Made by a program: the position numbers and the translations under genes. Source: Hyphochytrium catenoides (lineage: Eukaryota > Sar > Hyphochytriomycetes > Hyphochytriales > Hyphochytriaceae). From it: a stretch of 53,806 bases of DNA. Of this stretch, positions 45,389 to 53,806 are shown one piece after another. Location: the NCBI GenBank assembly GCA_900088475.1, contig FLMG01004608.1, positions 1 to 53,806 of the forward strand. The letters run 5' to 3'. How positions within the stretch are numbered: the first letter of the stretch is position 1; each line of letters begins with the position of its first letter. The notes under the pieces are model-generated. The model searched no databases and had not been told where the DNA came from. It was given only the letters and a program-made list of their open reading frames with translations.

Positions 45389-47971
45389 TGTGCCTCTTCC
45401 CGGTCGCCAACGACTGGCGCCGTGTTATGCTTCAAGTGCTCCTGAGCCGCTAAGAACTGGAAACGAGCGGTAGAGAGCAAAGGATTGACCTCTCGGGCTA
45501 TGCACTAGAGACGTGAATAGCCTGACGTTCGGACACGAAGCTCTGCCCCACTGTCCATGCTAAGATAAGAGAGCTTGGGAGGATGCCAGCCGCACCGTCT
45601 AAACTGCCTTGCATCCTCAGCTTCAGGGAGCTCAATTCGGTAGCTCTTTAGAGATCTATCGTGAACCACCAGGCCGGAGACGCACTGCTAGCCGGCTAAG
45701 ACTCACCATCGTCTAGCCCAAAGGCATCGCTCATCATGAGGATGAGAGATAGAGAGCAAGACAAGAACCAGAGCTAGGCTGTGGAAGGAAAAGGCTAGGC
45801 CTGGGAGGTATGGAGACAGAGAGAGCGATAGACCCCTGAGAAACGCAGCTCGAAGAGAGGAAGATGTTAAGCGCGGAGTACGCAGCAGCGCTCGGTAACC
45901 AACATAGAAGATAGCCAGCAGGCTGGAGCACCAGGCACCGCAGCGAGTGGGCCGGAGACAGGTGATGATGATGCTTGGCCTGCCTTTAGAGGGTTCATCT
46001 ACTCGAACAACTTCCCTTGTACTTTCAATGTCTTCCCTCTTCCCTCTCTCTTTTCTCTCTCTCTCTGTTGTCTGTGTCTCTTGCGACATCTGTCTCTGTT
46101 AGTTCTGTCTCTTGCGGCATCTGTCTCTCTCTGTCTCTTGCGGCATTCCTCTCTTTCTCTTACTCTCTCTCTCTTTGTCTATCTGTCTCTGTCTCTCCCT
46201 CTCTCTCTCTCTATTCTCTCTTTCTTTCCCTCCCTCTCTCTCTTTCTCTGTTGTCCGTCCGGCTTTCGTACAATAGGGGAGCAGATGACAGGAATGTCAG
46301 CAATGAAACAACAGACGCCGACTCTGAGGGGCAATCTGAAGCTATCGCTTGTGCCCCAGTGAGAGGATAAAGAGTTACAGCGAGGAGATTTTAAATGTAT
46401 GATAACAGACGAGACAGAGACGGAGGAGCTACACGTCAAAAGCACCAAAAGAGAGTGAGAATGTTTGTTCAATATACCGCTAACCTAATATAGACCCTTA
46501 TTGACAAGGTTACTATGTTAAATGAGTATATTCAATTCCACAATGGCCCTTATAGAGGGAGTAATGACTTCAAGAAATCGGGATCAGAAGAAAATGTGGG
46601 AGCTTTCGGAGCTTTCATAGGGGGAAGCGGGGAGGGCAGAAGACTATATACTGTATTGTCGGTGGGGGGTAGATAGATATACTAAGGCATCATATTACCT
46701 AGGAAACGTGAGAGACAGAGTTCACATGACTTGATATCTAAAAGGCTGACCATGTTGAGTGAGAAAGATCGGGTGAAGAGGTACGTGATAGGGAGATAAT
46801 TCAATACTAAGTTCCGAGACAGAATATAGAGAGTTTTGTCAAACATAGCAGGCACTACCAGACGGAGATCTGCAGACCTTTTGCCCCGGTCCCTATCATA
46901 AAGATCAGAGAGAATAAAGAGATTATTGAAGCTCTTCTGCAAGATGCTGAAAGCCATGGGATTGTATGGCGCCTCTGGCCACGGGTAGGACGCCGTCCAG
47001 GCTTCTCCAGGCGGCAATGGACGTTGAGGGAAGAAGATCTTCTCCTCATAAGAAGCTTTTAACCACTATGACGGATGAAGAAGTAACACCGCTACTTCTT
47101 GCAGGTTGAGCTGTGCTGCCCTTCGAAGCAAGCCTATGAGCGCCATACCGAGCCTTTCTTTCACTGTTGAGAGCGTTATGAAACAGCGTCCAGAAGCATG
47201 TCCTTCTCAATAGTCTACTGCCTTCTTTTCGTCGATGGACTAAAGATAAAGGTTATTATCACTCTCATTCATCGAGTTGTTCGCGATGATGTGCCTCTAA
47301 TAAGATGTGTTGTTTAACTAGCTCGCATGAACTCAGTAAATCGGAGAGAAAGCAACAATTCGTAGACATCAATAGTGAGGAAGAAGGGCGATGGCCTCAC
47401 TTAGAAAAGTAGCTTGGATAGCTCTCCAGGTCTCGCTGTGCTCTACAATGCACGAGAGTGAGTCAGCTAGCTTAGTAAGAGATGCAGTAGACTAAGGAAG
47501 GAGTGGGTAGATAGCGGTCGTCATTTATTTCTGACGTCCTTAGGCCGCCGTTTTCTTTAGTACGGCAGAAAGACATCTGTCATAGCAATAGCAATGCTTG
47601 ACAGGAGAAAGGAGCCAGGAGAAGAGAGTCGTCCAAGCAGAGAATAAGTGGAAAAGCCCCATCGTAGCAGACAACGGCGTAGTCAGAAACGCCTCTCTCG
47701 GGGATTATCAGAAGCCGACCAAGAAAGGAGGCATTTAGATTGAGAAAGACTGGAAGTAAGAAGAAAGATTGTCAATATCGTGAGATGCTGAAGCGCCGCA
47801 GACGCCATTGAACGATGAGTATGAGACGAGAAGAACAAGAGGTTTTGGCGAGCAGCGATCGTGGCAGCAGGAAGGGAAGGGAGTGAAAGAGTTTGTTGAG
47901 AAGCGACCCAACGGCGGGCCGCAGTCTTTCCTCCTTCTTGCCCGATCTCTGCAAGCTTGATCGTACTACTG
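45389..47971. other. Unresolved region between bZIP and receptor genes
   Basis: 2.6 kb without a firm gene. (a) 45734-45707 on the minus strand encodes MSDAFGLDD before a GTGAGT donor and may be the true bZIP first exon, joining at 45393. (b) At about 45912-46012 and 46272-46368 on the plus strand, flanking a CT tract, are open protein-like frames (TGDDDAWPAFRGFIYSNNF; NVSNETTDADSEGQSEAIA) that could be two exons of a small plus-strand gene ending at about 46368. (c) 47068-46682 on the minus strand is open after a plausible CATAG acceptor (WLKASYEEKIFFPQRPLPPG, SILQKSFNNLFILSDLYDRD) and could be an exon of an unidentified gene. None can be chained with confidence. Confidence 0.35.
46035..46258 (+). 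repeat. CT-rich microsatellite with repeated ctcttgcggcatctgtctct-like units
   Basis: Pyrimidine tract on the plus strand. At about 46078-46146 a longer unit around cttgcgrcat(c/t) recurs three times between CT runs, so it is partly a higher-order tandem repeat. Possibly intronic for a plus-strand transcript. Confidence 0.8.
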
Positions 47972-50900
47972 CTACTCCTGTTCGCGGCCGACAGGAATAA
48001 CCTGGCTAGGTTGCCAAGTACTGGCCGTGGTGACAGATCCTGCCGCGCCCTCTTCCGCTACAGGTGCTCCTCCTACCGTTACCTTGGCTCTGCTTAGCAA
48101 CTCGCTACCGACAGCCGCACTTCCCCGCGTATTGCTGCTATCTTTAGGAGTCTCTATGATGTTCATCGCCATGAGCAGTGATCTACCAAAGACGACACCC
48201 AGGACAACCGTTGTGTTCAACATCGTGAAGATAGAGATTTGTAAAAACTTGGTATTGGGCTCTGGCTGCATCAGCAGCAGGAAAATCAAGACAGACCCCA
48301 AGAAGCTGGTGTTATAGATGGCCAACCCGATCTCTTTACTCTCGTTCAGCCGGGAGTACTGACCCGAGATACCTTGGACTCTATAGCAGAGTAGACAACC
48401 CCACAGAAGCATCACGCCTTCCACCCCTACAATGACCCAAGCAGCCCAATCTTGGCTGGAAGAGCATTGCTCGTACCTCCTCCCATCTGCTGTGTAGGTC
48501 TCCACCATTTGCGGAGGATCGATTGCTGTCCAAAGCACGAGGTAAAGGAGGAAGAAGCTGAAGATTCCGCAGAAGAAGAGCATCACCTGACCGTCAGTGA
48601 TAATAATCCTTGTCAGCTTCTTGTTGTTGAAGAGCATGGCTATACGCCTCGTCTTCGCAAAGAGAGGCCCAAAGATAAGGACAAAGGAGAGATGGCCCAC
48701 CCAAGGTTGAACGATGCACACAGAGTTCGTAGGAATAGGATACATTGCCAAGGTAATCCCCAGGCCGAAGAGACCGCCAAGGCAGGTGACCAACGTGAAG
48801 CGGAAGCTTTGTCTAATGAACTTGTGCTTTCGGTATAGGGTCAGGAGAGCCGCAAGAGCTAGTGTGCAGGCCATGAGAAGAGCTGCAACAACCACAACGC
48901 CAAGTCTCATACCACCCAGGGCGAAGTCAACATTCTCTTCTCTTTCGAAGCCGCAGGTATCAAAGTGGAAGTCCCCTTCTGTCACGACGGGATAAAAGGC
49001 GCCAGAGCTATCTATCCCTGCCATCCACACCGTCTTCATGCACTGATTGCACCCGCCCCCACTGGCATCCTCAGGCTCGAAAGGACCACACCGGAGGCCC
49101 CCAAAGTTATAGCTCCCTGTGTCATAGAAGGTCTCCAGGAGGCTCTCTCCTTTCTCGGCTCCAGGTTTTGTTCTGCCCAGAGTGACAATCAGCATCTCAG
49201 CTAGCAGGAAGCCCTCAAGAGCGTAGAAGCTCGAGGCGATGCTCTCATTTAGACCTGTCATAGCTGCTTGGTACTGTGCCACTATCCGAACGGACGTGTC
49301 AGAAGGGAGCGGAACAGCGCTGGTGACAAAGACATCTTGAACAGCCTCGCTTCCTCCTTGAGCCAGAAGAGAAGACGCGAAGAGCTCCGGCCCGACGCTG
49401 GAGAGAGCGAGAAAGACCATATCAGGCCACACTTTCTTGGCTTCCAGGACAAAGCGAGATAAAGGCCTGGCCAACCCTATCACTATTATGGCTTCTGGAG
49501 CCTCGGAGGAGGCTGCTATGGACTCCAATCCAATGCCAATATCTGGCAGTGCAGCTCCATCCTCAGACCTGTCATAGCTTCCTTGGCTATGCACTTCCAA
49601 TCTCTTCCCTCCCAGCGCTAATTGTACAGCCTCCAGTCCAGCTTCACCCATCGAGCCCGTCTCATAGAACACGGAAATTCGAGTATGTCGACGTTCCGAG
49701 AAGAGAAAGTCGACTATCGCAGCCGTCTCATCCTGGAGAGATGCTCTGAGGTTAACAGCGTAGCGTACGAAGGGCTTCCTGAGGCTCATTTTTCCAGACG
49801 GAGCTCCAATGTAAGGGAATTTTGCCTTAGCTGCGACACTGAACGCGCTTTCTGCCGTCCTAGTGCCTGCAGAACCGATAAGAGCGGAGAAGGAGGCGCT
49901 CTCAATAGCCGTCCGTGCATTGACAGCTGCTAGCTCTGGGTCGTCTTTATCGTCCATGGCCACCACCTCTAGCTTAGTCCCGCGCAGTCCACCAGCGTCG
50001 TTGAGCAGCTTGAACGAGGCCCGAACGCCAGCATTAAGACTCTTACATAGTGCTGCTGCCTCTCCTGTGAGCGGACACGTCTGCGCGAAGCTGACGAAGT
50101 TCCATTTCTTAGGTTTATAGCCACAAGATTCAAACTCCACCTTGACCTGGTCCTTCAGCGCGACGTAGGTTAGATTAGGCAGGATCGTGGTTGGCATGAT
50201 ACTGCGCATGCAAGTGTTACAGCCTCCAGAGCGTTCGACAGGAAGGAAAGGGCCACAGCGAAAGCCATCAAAGTTGAAGTTCCCGGTGTCATAGATGGCG
50301 TCGAGAAAGCTCTCTCGGGTGATGTTGGAGTGGGGAATGCGAGCCAGAGCGTCAATGACCATTCTTCCGACCAGGTAGCCTTCTAGAGAGACAAAGTTGG
50401 GCATCAACGTGGGATCGTACGCCTGTAAGGCTCTTTGATATCTTGCTACGACGGGGATGGAGGTGTCTGTCGGCAGAGGAACGACCTGAGTAACGATGAC
50501 TTTGTCTAACGCTGTCTCTCCGCCAATGCGATGGAGATCAGCTGCTAGTTCATTCGAGCCAACGAAAGAGACAGTAAGGAAGATGCAGTCAGGCCACCGC
50601 TTCTTCGCCGCCACGACAAAGATGGCAAGAGGATTGTACGTTCCTATCATGATGATGGCCTCTGGATCGGCAGGCACTGAGGCGATGACAGCCAAAGCCG
50701 CCGAGGTGTCGTTGGTGTTTCTCGTATAGCGACCTTCACTATGAAGATACAGGTTATTGCTCTCTAGCGCGAGCATAACGCCTTCTTTCCCGGCCTCACC
50801 AAAGGAGTCATTTTGGATCATCAGCGCTATCCGAGAGATACTTCGTTTGTTGATGAGATACTCGACCATCGCCGCCGTCTCANNNTCTGTTTGCAAAGTA

Positions 50901-51323
50901 CCAAGCGTTCTCAACGGCTGGAACAGGCTCATAGAAGTCATCCTTGGCCTCTAAGGCTAAAAGCATGCCCCTGACGCCTCCCGTGTTGTTGACCTCTAAG
51001 AAAGCTGCCGCAATGCCAGCTCTCAGGTTGATTCCGAGGGCACGGGAAGGGCCAGAGAGGGCAGTAGACTGGCCGAACGTGATGGTCCGACTTAGATTGC
51101 AATACCCCTCGGTCGCCTCTACGACGGTCAAGAAGGAAGTAGAAGGGTAGAAGGAGGAGGAGAAGAAAGAGGAGCAAAGAAGAAGCAGAGAGATACTAAG
51201 AAGTTTTTTAGGAGCAATAGAACCACGAAGGGCGTATGAGCGTAGCAACGACGGAGGAGCAAGAAGACATAATAGCTGTCCCAGACAAGTGCTCGCCTGC
51301 GTAGCGCGCAGCAGCCGCGTCAT
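47972..51323 (-). CDS. Class C (GABA-B-like) 7TM receptor with two tandem periplasmic-binding domains, single exon, interrupted by assembly gap
   Basis: ATG at 51323; hydrophobic N-terminal leader (LLSISLLLLCSSFF). Two Venus-flytrap domains of the Leu/Ile/Val-binding type follow. The first begins ITFGQSTALSGPSRALGINL; the second begins FAQTCPLTGEAAALCKSLN. Both contain ETAAxV, GExGxEAVxLAL and YDTGxxNFxGxRCGPF with a nearby GGCNxCM, showing internal duplication. Seven TM helices come next, with class C landmarks such as FIRQSFRFTLVTCLGG, FAKTRRIAMLF and NESKEIGLAIYN, then a ~70-residue hydrophilic tail. Likely a plasma-membrane G-protein-coupled sensor of amino acids or related small ligands; ligand unknown. 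NNN at 50883-50885 breaks the first binding domain and the frames on each side differ. No introns are visible, unlike most large genes here. Confidence 0.9.
50883..50885. other. Assembly gap (NNN) inside the receptor gene
   Basis: Three Ns. Comparison with the second binding domain of the same protein shows that about 55 residues of the first domain (between AVENAWYFAN and ETAAMVEYL) are absent. The real gap is therefore probably about 165-170 nt, not 3. Confidence 0.85.
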
Positions 51324-52380
51324 CGTGCTTCTTCTCCCCGTTGCGTCTCTCCTCGTTCAAAGGTCGAGGTAGAAGGAATATGTCTGATGAGCAGCGGCTA
51401 TCTAGGAGTGTCCTGGCCGTGAGCGGGACAGCCCAGACAGATACTCAGTGAGGACTCTTGCTCTCGTCTCTTGATCTCCTCCTAAAGAATAGTTCTTCTC
51501 TCTCTTCTCCTATGCTGTTCTCGTTGACTTCTTAGCAGGAGCGAGAAGAGTGCCATGAGGGCTCCTCGACAGAAAGGAAAAGAGCTGATATTTCCTCTCT
51601 TGCTAGCTCTCTCCCTGTCTCTCTTTACTGCTCTGTCCTTCGCAGGTCTATTGGAAAGGAGAAATTAGGTCTGGGCAGACGATGAGCAGGCAGGGAAGAG
51701 CTGCTCTCTCTCTGCCTCTCTCCCTTTTTAATGTCATTGGCTGCTCCTTTCTCTCTTTCTCTCTCTTCGTTCCCAACCGTTCTTCGCACGTCTGTCTTGG
51801 CTTTCTCCTCGTGCTCTTTCTTCTTTTCTCCAGAGCTATTCGCTTTCCCCTGGCCTCCTCTTCTTCTTGCGGATCACTCTCTATTATCTTAAGAAGGGAA
51901 GGATTCTAGAAGCTCATAAGAGCAGCGAAGTGCTAGCAGCCAAGGAAGAGAGGAAGAGAAGGGATCGCACGGCATAAAAGTGCTGGAAACTGCCACGACG
52001 AGACGAAAGAACAGGTGACAGTTGCCTCACCTCTGTCTGCCTCTCTCCCTCTCTTTCGTCTTTCTCTCTCTCCTTCTTCTACTCTTTCTCTCACTCTCCT
52101 CGCGCTCCTCTTTCTCGTTCTCTCTCTTCCTCCCTCTAGCTTTTGTCTTCTTTTCCCCACTGCTGTGGGTGCCTCAACCTCGCCTGAAGAGAGCTTCATC
52201 ACTCCCCGCCTGGGCTGGGGGAGTAGAAGAGGAGAGAGACAAAGAGTGTATTTATAAAGGTAAAGCGTTATTTGCGCCTATTAGTGCTCGCATGTTTAGC
52301 TTATCGAAAGGTCAAGGTCGATGATGGTGTCCAGAGTGTCTCCTCTTTTTAGGGGCGTCCACCCTCACACCACGCATATA
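51324..52380. other. 5' flank of the receptor gene and pyrimidine-rich region
   Basis: Upstream region of the minus-strand receptor. No convincing exon. From about 51680 the plus strand is CT-rich. A minus-strand frame (about 52190-51933, LSSGEVEAPTAVGKRRQKLE) starts plausibly but dissolves into GA-derived Arg/Glu repeats. Confidence 0.4.
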
Positions 52381-52394
52381 AAAGGAGAGAGAGG

Positions 52395-52406
52395 GGTGAG
52401 AGAGAA

Positions 52407-52457
<51 letters not shown>
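52395..52457. repeat. (GA)n microsatellite
   Basis: Nearly uninterrupted gagagaga on the plus strand. Confidence 0.9.
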
Positions 52458-52463
52458 GTCATA

Positions 52464-52597
52464 CCAACGAATGACCGTTTTCCCGCTCCTGCTGACTCTT
52501 CTTCTTGCCTCTTTGCTTTCTTCTCGTCAATAAAATCCGGCAGCTCGCCTTCGGCTGTACCCGTCACTGCTTGCCCTTCTACTATCTCACCCTCCAT
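52464..52597 (-). CDS. Possible first exon of an unidentified minus-strand gene
   Basis: From ATG at 52597 the minus strand encodes an acidic peptide (MEGEIVEGQAVTGTAEGELP, then FIDEKKAKRQEEE) ending near RSFVG at a GTATGA donor. It is followed by a CT-rich stretch on the same strand (the GA tract at 52395-52457), as in other introns of this window. No downstream exon could be chained and no family is recognised. Confidence 0.3.
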
Positions 52598-52699
52598 CCT
52601 GATGATCCTCTTCTCTCCTTCTCCTGCTACGAGGCCGTTGTCAGACTAACTATTGGTTGTTCCTCTTCTTTCTCTCATCACGATAGCACTTCTTATCAG

Positions 52700-53025
52700 C
52701 CAGCACCTCTTCTTGTCTCTTCCCCTCTCTCGTGTCTCTTTCTCTCCTTCCCCTCTCTCTCCCATCCCCTCTCTCTCTTCCTCCTCCTCGCCCTTCCAGC
52801 GCGTCTCTCTTTCTCTCCCAATCCCTCTTCTCTCTGACTTCCCAATCGTTCTCTCTCTCAATCTCTCTCTCTATCTGTCTCTCTCTGTCCCAATCTCTCT
52901 CTGTCTCTCTGTCTCTCTGTATCTCTCTGTCTCTCTGTCTCTCTGTCTCTCTCTGTCTCTCTGTCTCTCTCTCTGTCTCTCTGTCTCTCTGTCTCTCTGT
53001 CTCTCTGTCTCTCTCTGTCTCTCGG

Positions 53026-53056
<31 letters not shown>

Positions 53057-53062
53057 GTAGCC
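52700..53062. repeat. (CT)n and (CTCTGTCT)n minisatellite
   Basis: Pyrimidine-rich DNA that from about 52862 becomes a regular array of gtctctct units, with occasional gtatctct and ggtctctct variants, to about 53056. The long ORFs across it on both strands are repeat-encoded and not genes. Confidence 0.92.
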
Positions 53063-53167
53063 CACCCTTACTGTCCGTTACAAATCATTCTCAAACACAA
53101 AAGCCTTGAAACTTCCAACTTCCCCTCCACTTTTTTCCTCCCTCCTCCTCCCTCCTCGTCCAACCTA

Positions 53168-53806
53168 TCAGAGAGAGAAGAGAGAGAAAAGAAAGGGAGA
53201 GAGAGAGAGAGAGAGAGAGAGAGCAAATAGAAAAGGGAGAGAGAGGGGGAGGAGGGAAAAAGGAAGAGCCAAGTTGTTGCTGTATGACGGGGCAGACGAT
53301 AGAGGATCCAAGAAGCAAACCGATGAGGCAGCAGCTAGCAGCGGCGTTGTTTGTCGTGACAGAAGAAGAGGTTTAGAAGAAGGAAGGCAAGGACGGATAG
53401 GAAAGGGGGATTGGAAAAGTGGCGGAGAGAGAGAGAGAGAAGAGAGGAGAAATGGGGAGAAAGAGAAGAGAAAAAGGATGAGAAGAAGAAAAGAGAAAGA
53501 AGAAACAAACAACGCGACAAGAGAAGGGAGACAGAGGGAAGTGGTCGTAAGAAGGAAAAAAGCAAACGTAGGAGATGATAGAAGAGATTGTGGTGTGGTC
53601 CCAGAACAGGAGAAGATGGAGCGAGCAAGAAGAGAGAGGAAGCAACGACAGACGGCTAGACTCGTGCGTGATGCCGCTCACTTATCAGGAAGACGACGAC
53701 GATAGGACCAGAAAAGTAGAGCAAACAAGTGTGGAGGAGGATACGACAAAGCAAGGCGGCAAGGCGAAAGAAGAAGAATGGAACTACTATAATGGCAGTT
53801 GCTCCT
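53168..53806. repeat. Purine-rich terminal region with (GA)n tracts
   Basis: GA runs at about 53168-53225 and 53424-53450 in strongly purine-rich DNA. One stretch at about 53270-53345 is of ordinary complexity (plus-strand frame LLLYDGADDRGSKKQTDEAA) and could be part of an exon, but there is nothing to anchor it. Confidence 0.75.

Noticed and set aside
46682-47049. Calling a full gene at 46.7-47.1 kb
   Set aside because: Open frames exist on both strands and no second exon with compatible phase was found; left as unresolved.
48452-49933. Several plus-strand ORFs of 80-130 codons antisense to the receptor
   Set aside because: Shadows of the long receptor frame; the minus strand has clear domain signatures.
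52653-53109. Long Ser/Leu/Cys-repeat ORFs on both strands
   Set aside because: Product of the (CTCTGTCT)n array open in all frames; not evidence of protein.
1-53806. CRISPR arrays, bacterial operons, rRNA or tRNA genes, viral genes
   Set aside because: No spacer-repeat arrays, no rRNA/tRNA-like sequence recognised by eye, no polymerase, integrase or capsid signatures; gene structure is nuclear eukaryotic. A tRNAscan run would be needed to exclude a tRNA fully.

Overview
The window is nuclear DNA from an intron-rich unicellular eukaryote. Most genes have many short GT-AG introns (from about 70 nt up to a few thousand nt), the introns are often CT-rich on the sense strand, the ends are packed with (GA)n/(CT)n tracts, and there is an assembly gap (NNN at 50883-50885). 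ARP3, a TFIIIC subunit, a bZIP factor and a GABA-B-like class C receptor confirm a eukaryote. The receptor architecture is known from protists such as amoebae and stramenopiles, but I cannot name the lineage. Exon structures below were assembled by eye from reading frame, splice consensus and phase, so individual junctions may be off.

Left part (1-12.5 kb): GA-rich repeats with the 5' end of a minus-strand gene; TFIIIC subunit 5 (+, 11 exons, 1912-6394); a single-exon class I methyltransferase (+, 7597-8418); a long inverted repeat made of two decaying copies of one ORF (8920-9642); a poorly resolved plus-strand gene (10450-11332); and a single-exon multi-pass membrane protein (11391-12461).

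Middle (13-26 kb): a membrane-anchored histidine phosphatase (+) converges on ARP3 (-, 9 exons, 417 aa, close to the usual family length). Then come a small Cys-rich single-pass membrane protein (+) and a 12-exon, membrane-anchored clan GH-D (alpha-galactosidase-like) glycosidase (+, 20492-25618).

Right part (26-54 kb): a 27-exon IQ-motif/ankyrin-repeat protein (-, 25991-35083) lies head-to-head with a 14-exon IQ-motif protein (+, 35786-40419). Their N-terminal regions match each other, so they look like products of an old inverted duplication, with ankyrin repeats on only one copy. A 14-exon bZIP transcription factor (-, 40809-45388) follows, with a small antisense ORF in one intron, then a single-exon receptor with two tandem periplasmic-binding-type domains and seven TM helices (-, 47972-51323). 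The last 2.5 kb is dominated by simple repeats.

Functionally this is a mixed housekeeping and signalling region: Pol III transcription, actin branching, calmodulin/IQ scaffolds, a ligand-sensing receptor, a bZIP regulator, and carbohydrate and methyl-transfer enzymes. There is no operon-like pathway logic. Intron-rich and intronless genes alternate.
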